Positions 11,991 through 22,834 are shown, counted from the stretch's first letter. The stretch is 64,000 nt of DNA from Protula sp. h YS-2021 (GCA_949752745.1 OX457031.1:4011915-4075914), one strand, 5' to 3'. The notes: generated by a model not told the origin, from the sequence alone. Numbers and translations: made by a program.

Positions 11991-12480
11991 GGGGGAGGGA
12001 CCGCCCGGAACGGTGGGGGGGGGGGGAGGGGCCACTTGGTATCATATGTATTACCATGCATGTTAAAATAAAAATGCAGAGAAAGGAGGGGCGGGGGGGG
12101 GGGGGGGGTAATTTTCATTCAGTACAAAAGGGGGTGTTCTTTCAGGACCGCGTTTGGTTAAAAAAAGGGGGTTTTATTCAAAATCGGCACTCCGCGTTTT
12201 GGGGTCGTTTTAAACAGTCATGGACAAGCATGGTGCAGTTGGTAAATGAGTGCCTCCCCTTGGAGGGTGGCGGAGGGGGGGGGGCATACACAGAGAGTCA
12301 TGGACAAGCATGGTAACCAGTTGGTACATGAGTGACTCCCCTTGTAGGTTGGGGGGGGGGGAGGAGTTGGCGGGGAGCGGGGAGCGCGTACATAGACAGG
12401 CATAGACAAGCATGGTAACCAGTTGGTACGCGAGTGGCTCCCCTGCGTGGGAGGGGCGGGGGGGGGGGGGAGGGACGGGC
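11991..12480. repeat. Dispersed repeat with M1 minisatellite and poly-G runs
   Basis: Begins near CCACTTGGTATCATATGT (about 12030), then a GCAGAGAAAGG motif, a G run and a GGGGGTGTTCTTTC motif. It ends with three units of CATGGACAAGCATGGTAACC then AGTTGGTAC (about 12220-12440), the reverse complement of the 5.25-5.87 kb array. The same head recurs at 17.76 and 29.51 kb. Frames here are repeat translations. Confidence 0.75.
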
Positions 12481-12484
12481 GGCG

Positions 12485-13560
12485 CGAACATAAATACAAC
12501 AACACGGCAATAAATTGCTGTGTACTACTCTCAACAACCTTAGTCACCGCTCCCAAAATAACGTAACATTACTGCCCAATGCTCTTAAAAAGATAATCTA
12601 ATCTTCAATCAAATTTCAATATGCACTTGCTGTTGGAGCAATATAAATAACATATTACTGTCAGGCAACTGACAGTTTCAATGACCTACCCAAGTGAAAA
12701 AAATACCCATAAGGCCATTAACTCAATAGACCATTTCCGGTTCTATATATTCTATTCTTGTCGTGTCCGCTTTTTTTAAAGATGTGATTGACACTTTGCT
12801 TTGCATTTATTAAAATAACTTGGATAATTTATATCCATAAAATTGCTGAAATACTTCAAAACATTCTGGCGCCTATCACCAGCATCACCCCGACTCCTTC
12901 CCCCTCCTCCCGCTCCCCCCCCCCCCCCCGCCCCTCCCCGCAAAAAAAGCTTGCTTAGACCGACCAATCTTCAGAACAGTGTGAGAAATATTGTGCAATA
13001 ACGCAGATGTATATTGTCTAGACAAAAAGTATCCACGTGCACCACATGACGTAATATTTATGGTATAAATAAGTGTTAGGGTTACACCGTCTAAAAAAAA
13101 AAATAGGTTTCCAGACAGGCTTAATTGCTGGGAGTTTCAACAACAGCAAAAATGCTATGCGATTAGCCCTTTATATTTGACATGGAAAAAATTGTTTGGA
13201 ATTTCAAATATGACATACATTTACCTCACCTATGCCACAAACTAATATTTGATTGACCAATTTCGTTGCTATGCAAATGGTCTATTTTCTATACACTACA
13301 AATATGAAAATTGAATATAGAAAATAGGCTAAAATTGTCTTCAGTTTTTTTAGGCTTTAGTCTTTCGCGAGTTACTTGTAAGTATGTGGACTAGGTAGGG
13401 ACTGGTAAATTGCAATCTTATTATTCTTTTTATTTCTGTCGTAGTTTTATTTTCGAATCAGGCTATTTTCGAAGTAGTTTTACTTCAGAGAAGGTGTTTC
13501 TCTTTTTTTTTTTTTTTTCTTTTAGGTAGACTATTTTCCTGATGGGTCATCTACAGAGAA
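12485..13560. other. Intron 3 stretch, nothing coding
   Basis: AT-rich. Contains a C-rich run at about 12897-12940 and a poly-T run at about 13503-13519. No gene or transposon end recognised. Confidence 0.5.
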
Positions 13561-13574
13561 CGTACACAACAATT

Positions 13575-13710
13575 TTAACCCCCCCCCCCCCCCGCCCCCG
13601 TACCTAATTTTCTCCTCGCTGCTCCATAATCGTGACGTCAGCTGATGGATCATAGCAGTAACGTCCTGGTTCCATCCATTCCTACTCCGCTGCCACCCCC
13701 CCCCCCCCAC
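13575..13710. repeat. Poly-C runs
   Basis: C homopolymers at about 13579-13594 and 13696-13708, just downstream of exon 3 on the transcribed (minus) strand, where they become G-runs. Glycine-rich minus frames here are artefacts. Confidence 0.9.
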
Positions 13711-13831
13711 GACCACCAGGCCAACCCTTCCGCGAAATTATTTTATTCCCGAGTTTTAATTTCAAATTGTCTGTACTCAGGGGCTCTATGTTTTTATTTG
13801 TTTGTTTGTTTTCTTTTATAATTCTTTTTAC

Positions 13832-13929
13832 CTGATTTAACAGACACGTGAATGTGGCCACGTGACTCGTAGTACACCCAATCAAAACCCGCGTCGACGG
13901 CTAGACGAGCGAGCATACCGTACTTTGAC
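13832..13929 (-). CDS. hh: Hedgehog exon 3: end of signalling domain
   Basis: This 98-nt exon was found by following the reading frame, since it is too short to appear as a long open frame. The acceptor TTTTTTCTAG precedes 13929 and the donor GTAAAAAG follows 13832. It enters in phase 2 (AG+G gives Arg), encodes [20 protein letters not shown] then [12 protein letters not shown], and leaves one base (phase 1) that joins the Hint exon. The Glu and the two His of ESRGHIH match Shh E177, H181 and H183, the last a zinc ligand. The residue after HIH is Val, where most Hedgehogs have Cys. Together with exon 2 (164+98 = 262 nt) it covers what is one exon in vertebrate Hedgehog genes. Intron 2 is 13930-22619. 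Confidence 0.95.
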
Positions 13930-14880
13930 CTAGAAAAAATAAAAAATAAAAAAACCAATCATTATTAAATCACGAGCAGATATTTACTTATTTTCATAAA
14001 CTGTTAACGTTGCTGTCCAGTAAAATCATCCAAGTTGGATCTCGAAAGATAAAATTTAATTTAATGCAAAATTAAAATTAATTTAAAATTTAACAGATAT
14101 TGATTCATTTTAGCCGACATAATGAATTGCCCCTGTCCAGTGAACAGTTCTGCACTTTGACCTAGAAAAAGGATAATCAAGTAATGAGCAGCTATTTATT
14201 TAATTTTTTTAGGCATCATTAAGTACTGCTGACCAGTAAAAATGTCTACCTTCAGGTCAACGTTTCCGTAAATGGCCTACTCTATACTATCATTAACAAA
14301 CCCTTACCCCCTCCCCCCTCCCCATCCACGCACCCCCGAAAAAAACCCAACAGCCTCCGTCGTAAATTCTGTAAACATGTGCACATATATGAATCCCGTT
14401 AACTATTTCACCTACAAAAGGCAGGTAAATACCAAAAAAAAAAAAAATTAAATTATGGCAAAAAAAAAATCCTATGTATAACGCGACCACGCTCCAAAAA
14501 AAAGATGTCTTTTTAAGTTGAGAACAAATATTCGTGTTCACTTTTTGTCTAAGTTTGTTATCAGTGATAAGGACAAAGTCATTATTTTAAAAAGAGGCGA
14601 AAATTTTAACAAGAATTTAGTACACAGTGAGATATATAGACTTCTGCTCTTATAAATATAACCGAATACAAAACTTGAGAAATATCAGAAGGGCATTCAG
14701 TGAATAGTCATCAATTTGAAAAGGCGAGTTTGTTTTCTATAAAAAAAAAAGAAATACCAGGCCATTATTTTTACAGACAGTGGTCAAATATTTACCTATT
14801 CTCCGCGCCGCAGATAAATTCAGTCAGAAATAAAAAACTGTGTGATCAGTAAAATGAGGCTGAAGAACATGAAAGTCATG
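13930..14880 (-). other. Intron 2, proximal part
   Basis: AT-rich. GACCTAGAAAAA and CCAGTAAAAT-like phrases recur at about 13926, 14018, 14157 and 14230, suggesting a decayed ~110-230 bp local duplication. A poly-C/T stretch lies at about 14305-14336. No coding sequence seen. Confidence 0.5.
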
Positions 14881-15129
14881 CGAAAATGTTTGATAATTTC
14901 AAGTTCGGTGTAACAGGTTATATCACCCCGTTCAGCTCCCACTCCCACCGAGGGGAAAGCTATACTAGGCTATCTGCCCCGCTCTACAGCTTTCCCTCCG
15001 GGGGGAGGGGAGCTATACTAGGCTATCTTCCCCCTCCAGTTTTTTTCAGTCAACGCCCCCCCCCCTCTCCACACGAACTTTTTTTGCGTGTAAATGCATT
15101 TTGGTAATATTTGTTTATGTGAATAAATG

Positions 15130-15956
15130 TGTGGAATGCCGTTTTAACAATTAATGTTTATTTTTGATATTCAAATATAACTAAAGATATCAATAAATCA
15201 ATGTAGATCTCAATAATTTACTTTTTGCTATCAAAAATTGAATTTTAGATGGGAACAATTTATTTTTGAGATCAAAAAAGCAATTTTACCACTTAAAAAA
15301 TATTAAGGAAGACACACATTCACATAAAATATAGGAATCGTCAATTAAATTTTGGAGATGAAAACTTGAATTATTGAGATCAATAATAACAACACCATTT
15401 TTGATCTCAAGAATTGCTTCTTTTTTTCAGTAAAAAAATTAAAGAAAGACTCTTTTGCTTAAAAATAGACTGCTATTTTGATATCAAAAATCAATTTTTG
15501 AGATCAAAAATCATTTACAGATTTTCAAACACAAATAAAAAAAAAGGAACTTTCTGAAATAAGGATATCTGAAATAAATTCTTGATATCAATAAAACGAA
15601 AATGAATTATTGAGCTCAACGTTGATATTTTGCTCTCAAATATTTCATTTTGCTATCAAAAATGAATTTTGATCTCAAAAAAGCAATTTTAGATATCATT
15701 GAATCATTTTTGATATCAATAAATATTTTTTTGTATCTCTAAATATTTATTGATATAATTTTGTTTTTTGAGATCAAGAATACATTTAGAGATATCAAAA
15801 ATACACTTACAGATAGCAAAAATTAATTCTTGATATCAAAATATGGATTTTTGAGATTAAAAAATAATCCTTGATATCAATAAATAAATTATTGAGATCA
15901 AAAATTAATTCTTGAGATCAGTAATTCCCTAATAAATGTGAAAATGGCATTCCATG
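15130..15956. mobile_element. GATATC/GAGATC palindrome array inside a TIR element
   Basis: The ends are TGTGGAATGCCGTTTT and the inverted AAAATGGCATTCCATG (13 of 16 positions agree), flanked by TAAATG at 15124-15129 and 15957-15962. The interior (about 15150-15930) is built of dozens of degenerate units such as TTTTTGATATCAAAAAT and TTGAGATCAAAAA. Each is nearly self-complementary, so either strand could fold into many small hairpins. No coding capacity. The paralogous locus at 47.68 kb lacks this block, so it is an insertion. Confidence 0.8.
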
Positions 15957-16023
15957 TAAATGGACTCCATTAAACTGTATGAAACTACCCTGAAAGTACT
16001 TTATTGGCAAAATTCAACATAAT

Positions 16024-16179
16024 TCAAATATCATCGATCAGAAATTCTTCATTTTCTCCTAATATCCTTTTTAACATTTCAGAGAGCCCTGGTGGATTCT
16101 CCTGATCGCTAAAATTATCATAAATAACTTCCACATTATCCAAGAAGCGCTTTCTTGTATTTTCAACTTTATACTCCTT
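16024..16179 (-). pseudogene. C-terminal coding remnant of repeat family P (copy 1)
   Basis: The minus frame ends KRFLDNVEVIYDNFSDQENP, then PGLSEMLKRIL and a short acidic tail before TGA, with an in-frame stop upstream at 16180-16182. The copy at 47768-47959 encodes FMDNVDVIYDILNDREYPPG and then LSRMLKRIL, so protein similarity outlasts the DNA divergence. An AATAAA follows within about 30 nt. The family's protein is unidentified. It probably belongs to an autonomous transposon. Confidence 0.6.
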
Positions 16180-17755
16180 TTAGAAAGTAATATCAACAGA
16201 GGGCAGAAAATACCAGGTGTGGGGTGGGGGGATAGCTTATTTAAATTGGGGGGGGGGGGCTTTACAGGGGGGCAAGATATACTGTTACACCGGCATCCAC
16301 AGCACCCCATCCCTAGCCCACTATATATTTCTAAATTTAGCATCTTCTGAAAGTCAATTTATATTTCAAATCAATCAATTTGAAATCTTACAGTCTTACA
16401 TATTTATCGATACCAAAATACTCCTTTGTTTAAATTTTAGAAATGATAATAACATCAAAAAGAAAATTTGACAAACGGCAATTTGCTGTGTAAAATTGAT
16501 ACACTAAGAAACAACGGGCAGTGAAGAAATACATAAGGCGGAATATACTAACCGAAGAAAACACAACCACACAAGGCCGTTAATCTCGTTAGAAGCTGTT
16601 GACTATAACACAGGAGAGGTTGAGCTAGCTATAAAACCGTCTCGGAAAATATAATAATAATAGTAATAATACGCCCTTAAACTTATAGTCAATTGAGCAT
16701 TGGAAGGAAAATGGGTAAAACAACACACAAAGTTCACGAAGGGGACAAAGTGAAAAGGTACTCGCAATGTGGTGGGGGTTATCTAAGCTTTTGATAAGAA
16801 TTTAATATCAGCCGAAAAGATAACAGGGGCCTGTTCACACAAACAATGGCGCATGAATACATAAAGAAGGGGGGTATGAAAAGAAGTGCCCGCCGGTGTG
16901 CACGAGGTCACGTGACCTTGTGACGGTCTGTAGAAAAAAAGACAATAACAGCGAGGGTGCCTGTCCCCTGCCCCACCCCCTCCCCCCTTCCCTACGCCAA
17001 CGAACACAAATAGATAATAAATTTCAATACTGGTTGCCCCCGAGTTAAAGACTGAGCGATAATGTGTGTAGTACGCTTAAGTCTGGGGCTATTTGCTTTC
17101 CTTGTCGACCGCATGAAAAATTTGTGACGTCATCCCAGAAATAAAAGAGTATTGTACGCACAGCAGCCAGCTGAGTGAAAAATATTAATGGAGTTGAAAA
17201 TGTTTATATATTTAAAAAAAACCTGTGTACACAGTGACAAATGTGTTCCCGTTCACCCATGGTCCACATAGTACAGTTGTACGGAAGTTGTGTAGAATCG
17301 GTGTTTTTTTTTTTTTCAACCCGATGACTCTTACACCACCACGCTAAGTGCACGTGACCATGATAATATGCTAATTAGCACTTGTTTACATAGCAACCAT
17401 GATGAAATTATTAAGAATTCATTTTTGCTTTTTGTTCAAGTGTGGACCTATTTTCTTTCTCAAGTATTAATGCGCTGAAAACTGAGGGTCCTTAAAGTTG
17501 ACAATTATGCAAATGAGGAATAATACTGATATACAACTTGTACAACGAATCACTTATGTATTTTTTTTCTGGAATTAATTATCAAAAAAAGTTCGACCAG
17601 TTTTCTATTCCCGATCGCGATTGCATGTCACAAATCAATAGCAATCAAGAAAAGAGCAAGAAAACATGGGTTACAATGTTCTTTTTTTTTTTTTTTTTTT
17701 TTTTTAATTTCAGGAAAATTTCTTTTCAACTACAGTCACAGGAGGAGAAGGGGGC
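16180..17755. other. Intron 2 stretch, nothing coding
   Basis: Contains G-runs at 16245-16273, a C-rich stretch at 16970-16990, and poly-T runs at about 17306-17319 and 17682-17705. No gene or transposon end recognised. Confidence 0.5.
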
Positions 17756-18360
17756 GCACTTGGTATCATATGTTACCATTTATGTAAAAAAAAAAGCAGA
17801 GAAAGGGGTCCGCTGGGTAATCTGGGGCCAGGCGCGGTCCGCTCGGTAATATGGGGCCAGGCGCGGTTCGCTCGGTGATTTGGGGCCAGGCGCGGTTCGC
17901 TCGGTAATTTGGGGCCAGGCGCGGTTCGCTCGGTAATTTGGGGCCAGGCGCGGTTCGCTCGGTAATTTGGGGCCAGCGGCGGCTCGCTCGGTGATTTGGG
18001 GCCAGGCGCGGTCGGCTCGGTAATTTGGGGCCAGGCGCGGTCCGCTCGGTAATTTGTTGCCAGGCGCGGTTCGCTCGGTAATTTGGGGCCAGGCGCGGAC
18101 CGCTCGGTAATTTGTTGCCAGGCGCGGTTCGCTCGGTAATTTGGGGCCAGGCGCGGACCGCTCGGTAATTTGTTGCACGGCGCGGTTCGCTCGGTAATTT
18201 GGGGCCAGGCGCGGACCGCTCGGTAATTTGTTGCCAGGCGCGGTTCGCTCGGTAATTTGGGGCCAGGCGCGGACCGCTCTTAGTGATATTTTCACTCGGT
18301 AATCTGCGTTTGCCACAAAAAGGGTGTTCTTTCGGAACAGCAAACTCATGGACACGCATG
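17756..18360. repeat. 29-bp GC-rich array within a dispersed repeat
   Basis: The head CACTTGGTATCATATGTTACC and the motif GCAGAGAAAGG match 12030 and (partly) 29510. About 16 units of 29 bp follow (GGCCAGGCGCGGTTCGCTCG plus GTAATTTGG). The array ends at GGGTGTTCTTTCGGAAC and CATGGACACGCATGGTA, again as in the other copies. Because 29 is not a multiple of 3, one unit cycles through three frames and gives the long minus frame 17766-18614. That is not a protein. Confidence 0.9.
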
Positions 18361-19770
18361 GTAGATGGTACGTCCCCACTCCCCTCCCCTCTCTCACTCC
18401 CCCTCCCCTCGGTGAGGGAATCCCTAAAATCCTGCATGGTAGATGGTACGTCCCCACTCCCCTTCCCCCTCCCCTTCTCCCCTTTCCTCGGTGAGGGAAT
18501 CCCTAAAACCCTGCATGGTAGATGATACGTCCCCACTCCCCTCCCCTCTCTCACTCCCCCTCCCCTTCGTGAGGGAATCCCTAAAACCCTGCATGGTAGA
18601 TGGTACGTCCCCACTCCCCTTCCCCCTCCCCTTCTCCCCTTTCCTCGGTGAGGGAATCCCTAAAACCCTGCATGGTAGATGGTACGTCCCCACTCCCCTT
18701 CCCCCTCCCCTTCTCCCCTTTCCTCGGTGAGGGAATCCCTAAAACCCTGCATGGTAGATGGTACGTCCCCACTCCCCTTCCCCCTCCCCTTCTCCCCTTT
18801 CCTCGGTGAGGGAATCCCTAAAACCCTGCATGGTAGATGGTACGTCCCCACTCCCCTTCCCCCTCCCCTTCTCCCCTTTCCTCGGTGAGGGAATCCCTAA
18901 AACCCTGCATGGTAGATGGTACGTCCCCACTCCCCTCCCCCCTCTCACTCCACCTCCCCTTCGTGAGGGAATCCCTAAAACCCTACATGGTAGATGGTAC
19001 GTCCCCCCTCCCCTCCCCCCTCTCACTCCCCCTCCCCTCCGTGAGGGAATCCCTAAAACCCTGCATGGTAGATGGTACGTCCCCACTCCCCTCCCCCCTC
19101 TCACTCCACCTCCCCTTCGTGAGGGAATCCCTAAAACCCTGCTTGGTAGATGGTACGTCCCCACTCCACTCCCCCCTCTCACTCCCCCTCCCCTTCGTGA
19201 GGGAATCCCTAAAACCCTGCATGGTAGATGCTACGTCCCCACTCCCCTCCCCCTCTCACCCACCTCCCCTCTGTGAGGGAATCCCTAAAACCCTGCATAG
19301 TAGATGGTACGTCCCCACTCCCCTCCCCTCTCTCACCCAACTCCCCTCTGTGACGGAATCCCTAAAACCCTGCATAGTAGATGGTACGTCCCCACTCCCC
19401 TCCCCCCTCTCACTCCCCCTCCCCTCTGTGAGGGAATCCCTAAAACCCTGCATGGTAGATGGTACGTCCCCACTCCCCTCCCCCCTCTCACTCCCCCTCC
19501 CCTCTGTGAGGGAATCCCTAAAACCCTGCATAGTAGATGCTACGTCCCCAGTCCCCTCCCCCCTCTCACCCACCTCCCCTCTGTGAGGGAATCCCTAAAA
19601 CCCTGCAGAGTAGATGGTACGTCCCCAATCCCCTTCCCCTCTCTCACCCACCTCCCTTCTGTGCGGGAATCCCTAAAACCCTGCATAGTAGATGGTACGT
19701 CCCCACTCCCCTCCCCCTCTCACTCTCCCTCCCCTCTGTGCGGGAATCCCTAAAACCCTGCATGGTAGTA
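18355..19770. repeat. 78-79-bp pyrimidine-rich minisatellite, about 18 units
   Basis: Each unit contains GAGGGAATCCCTAAAACCCT, GCATGGTAGATGGTACGTCC and a C/T-rich spacer. Four units at about 18600-18915 are nearly identical, so recent homogenisation is visible. The rest carry substitutions and 1-bp slips. All proline/serine-rich frames here, in both directions, are translations of the array. Confidence 0.95.
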
Positions 19771-20835
19771 CGTGAAAGCTTACCCATCCCCCTTCCTATC
19801 CCACAAATAAGACCAAATCCAGGGCCCTCTACAAACGCTCCTTCCCCTCTTTCAGTATGTAATAATTTTGCAGAATTTTAGTTTAATAATAATTTCTAAT
19901 TTAATACAGTATTTTGGCCACAACATTCAGCATCTAGGACTATTTTCAGACGATTTAAACCTATGTATGACGTCAGCGAATTAGAAGGATGTTTATTACC
20001 ACCAAAAAGAAAGTGAAATAAAAATGAAAATTTCGAAGTGTCAGATGCGGGATTCGGGAAAAAACTACAGCATTAGAATAACGTAATAATACGGGTATTG
20101 ATTGTGTAGCGCCCAAAAGTAACAGGATGAGAGTTTTTTACCATGGGGAGGGGGGTCGGGGGGGGGGGGGGGGGGGCTTGGCGGTTGGGGCGTTGCATGG
20201 GAGGTTTGTTTGCTCTGAATAAGAGAATTGGACAGTTTTATGTCAGTGCCACTGTTGGGCCTAGTTACGAGGTTTTATTCTGTAACAGCGCGTAGTAACG
20301 GTTTTTTTTTGATATTATTTTGCCGAAACTAACCTAGAATTTTCGACGTTGCTTATATTTTTTTAACTATGACTGAGCAAATTTCTGAATGCCTACAAAA
20401 GCAATGGCATTTTTGCAAAGCGAACTCCATGAACCTTGTAGATAAGGTCCTTAGATACCGCACTTAGATAACGTCCTTAGATACCGCACTGGACTGCCCA
20501 GAAATAAGACTATTTAATTGATTGACAAAAAAAAATGCGCCCTTATTTTACAGATTCTTAACATTGTATCGGAATGAAAAGAAATGTAGTCAAAACGTAT
20601 CGACCTAATTTCTCATGTGGTCTCAATTTTTGGGGATGATATCAATCCCGACACGGTCCGTTTCTCTGGGGTTTTGTGTTGTTGTTGTTGTTGTTTTTTT
20701 TTTTTTTTACACCCTTGGCCACAGAGACAAACACATATATACACTTCGTAACTGTCGTAAGTGCAGTTATATTTTTTTTCTTATTTACCTGTCGTCACCA
20801 TTTTGCTCTGTTTACTTTGTCTAATGTTGCAACGC
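19771..20835. other. Intron 2 stretch, nothing coding
   Basis: Contains a long G-run at about 20147-20177 and a poly-T at about 20695-20709. No gene recognised. Confidence 0.5.
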
Positions 20836-20839
20836 TCGT

Positions 20840-20935
20840 GTGTATTATTAAGATTATTATTATTATTTTAACTATTATTATTATTTTTATTATTGTTATT
20901 ATTGTTATTATTATTACAATTATTGTTATTATTAC
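20840..20935. repeat. Impure (ATT)n microsatellite
   Basis: ATT/GTT trinucleotide run. The isoleucine- and asparagine-rich frames over it are artefacts. Confidence 0.9.
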
Positions 20936-21199
20936 GCCACAGCCAAAAGACATAATTTCTAAAGAGAAAAAAAAATGCAAAGTAAAGAAAAGTAAATGAA
21001 AGAAAATCGAATCGACAATCCGATAGCCCCCAAAGAATGACGTCACAATATGTTAGCATTCCAGGCACTTCAAGACCCAGAAATTACACGCTTCACTATT
21101 TGAGTTCCAATAGAGACTTTTTTTTTTTTGGCCGATTTTCTTTTTACATAATCACAGCAGTAAGTTAAAATTCTGTGGCATATTCACGAGCAGGCAGTT

Positions 21200-21641
21200 T
21201 TTCGACCCCGCCAAGGATTATTGGTGGAACACAAAACCAACGACAGATACGGTGATAGAGTATTCGTGAATTTTGCTCCTTCATTATGTAACTCGCTGCC
21301 TATTCATTTTAGATCTATAAATGATGTTGCAGCTTTTAAAAGTGCTCTTAAAACACACCTTTTTAATAATACTTATTTTGTCAACTAATTTGTAACAGTA
21401 ATATAATTGTTTTATTGTTCACGTGTATCTTTTTAACTTATAATTGTATACTTTTGCAGCTTTTAAAAGTGCTCTTAAAACACACCTTTTTAATAATGTA
21501 TATTTCGTCAACTAATTTGTAACAGTAATATAATTTTTTTCTTGTTCCCTTGTATATTTTTAACTTATAATTGTATACTTTCAGCACTTGAAGCTTATTA
21601 TTAGATAAAGTGCTATACAAATGTATTAAATAATAATAATC
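21200..21641 (+). mobile_element. LINE 3' end (CR1/L2-like), truncated
   Basis: The plus frame 21209-21388 encodes the extreme C-terminus of a non-LTR retrotransposon polyprotein: RYGDRVFVNFAPSLCNSLPI, then a VAAFKSALKTHLF motif and a stop. Most of that segment with the 3'UTR is tandemly duplicated with a 127-bp period (GCAGCTTTTAAAAGTGCTCT at 21329 and 21456). The 3' end AAAGTGCTATACAAATGTAT runs into AATAATAAT, as in CR1/L2-type elements. 5'-truncated and inactive. It lies in hedgehog intron 2. Confidence 0.8.
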
Positions 21642-22610
21642 TTTTTCCTCTATTTTATTCACATTTTTGCTCTTTCTTCATTGAGCAAGCCCCCCCCCCC
21701 CCCCCAAGGGTCAAGTGGAGTCCTCCCCCACTCCCTCCCCTCCTCTTCCCTTTGCGCTGATGTTACACACATTATTTTGTCTGTGACCCACTCTGGTTAG
21801 CCATCGACAACTACAATGCTCTTCAAAAGCATACAAACAAACAAACAAACAAAACTTTTAAAACAAAAGAGATGGAACAGAACCGAATTCTCTTATTCTC
21901 ATTTTCCCTCCTCATTTTTTGTTCCTTTTTTTCCTTTTCCTTACTCATTGTCTGCGTTATAAATGTGGTGGCTGATATTTCAAACTTGTCCCTCCTCCTT
22001 AACCAAACAGCGAGCTCCAAGCGGTAAACAAGATTACCTCAATGCCCCCCTTCAAGTGGCGTTTAAACAGCAAATATTGCGGCAAAACCTGAGTCTATAG
22101 AACCTTAGTTCAAAATATTAGTGGTTACCGAGACAGTCTTACTCACTTTTTCCCCCTACCGTGGATTTAGGATTAAAATTATTTGCACTGTGGCACATTC
22201 CGATTCGGATTTTTGCAATTATTTAAACGCTTGTTTGATAAAAAAAATGACGTCAGTCTGACGGCATTTATTTGCTGTATATGGAGGTATTTAGGGTATT
22301 TATCTATTCAATTAGTCCATGCAACTTTTTTTATTCCAAATTATTATATAAGTCTGGATTTCTCATTGATCATTGGTACCACCACCACCACCCCATCCTC
22401 ATTCCTAATGATCCTTTGCCATCCTAGTCTAGATTCTAAATGGGAGGAGGCATAGACTAGTCTAGCTCCTAAGTGGGAGTGGGGCATAGGGGGTGAAATA
22501 TCCCAGCCGGCGGGAGGAGGAGGAGGGCAGAGCTAACTTGGTCTAACCCGCAGGGGAAAAAGTGCACAGATGGTGTCATTTGCTACATACGTATATGTTC
22601 AATATTCAAC
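21642..22610. other. Intron 2 distal stretch
   Basis: Poly-C run at about 21691-21706, (ACAA)n at 21833-21851 and a short ACC repeat near 22378. Duplicated phrase TAGTCTAG near 22424 and 22456. No coding sequence. Confidence 0.5.
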
Positions 22611-22619
22611 TTGACATAC

Positions 22620-22783
22620 CTATCTCGATCGCTTGTTGTGATATCCAGGGCCCTGCCTTCGTAATGGAGTGAGTCCTTGGCGTGATGCGAGTCCTCATCC
22701 CAGCCCTCGGTGACCCTGACCTTGATGCCTGGCCACTGGTTCATGACCTGGATCGCCAGGGTGTTCAGCTTGTCCTTACATCG
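22620..22783 (-). CDS. hh: Hedgehog exon 2: core of signalling domain
   Basis: This 164-nt exon encodes the middle of the secreted Hedgehog ligand, which binds Patched and co-receptors. The acceptor GTGCTCTACAG precedes the Arg codon at 22783. The donor AG|GTATGT follows base 22620 (phase 2). The peptide starts [19 protein letters not shown], then [14 protein letters not shown], and ends [16 protein letters not shown]. Calcium-site residues of TEGWDED (Shh E127, D130, D132) and zinc ligands H141 and D148 are present. The phase-0 5' boundary at RCKDKLN is where exon 2 of other Hedgehogs begins. The Met-Leu-Arg-Ala-Leu-Gln preceding it in the open frame is intron. Exon 1 was not found up to base 64000. 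Confidence 0.96.
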
Positions 22784-22834
22784 CTGTAGAGCACGCAACA
22801 AAATCCATGAGTTAAAAATAGATCAAAGAAGTGC

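Larger units (their letters stand above)
14910..16180 (-). mobile_element. Protein-coding repeat (family P), copy 1, 3' part
   Basis: Matches 47560-47960 outside the 15130-15956 insertion. Shared landmarks are a C-rich stretch, GAACTTTTTTTGCGTGTAAA, TTAAACTGTAT.AAACTA, AATTCAACATAATTCAAA and CTAATATCCTTTTTA..ATT. Read on the minus strand it ends in a short coding remnant (16024-16179), followed by an AATAAA. The CTATACTAGGCTATCT phrase is duplicated at about 14951 and 15011. Confidence 0.75.

Noticed and set aside
17766..18614. 282-codon minus-strand frame with a repetitive Arg/Pro/Ser-rich sequence
   Set aside because: It is the translation of 29-bp and 79-bp tandem units. The 29-bp period rotates through all frames, which keeps it open.
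18758..19586. Proline/serine-rich frames of 149-249 codons on both strands
   Set aside because: Translations of the 79-bp pyrimidine-rich minisatellite. Similar frames appear in each register.
17815..19770. CRISPR-like regular repeats
   Set aside because: Units are contiguous with no unique spacers, and the genome is eukaryotic with introns.
22784..22801. Met start just upstream of hedgehog exon 2
   Set aside because: The codons before RCKD are the intron's acceptor region (CTCTACAG). Hedgehog needs an upstream exon with a signal peptide.
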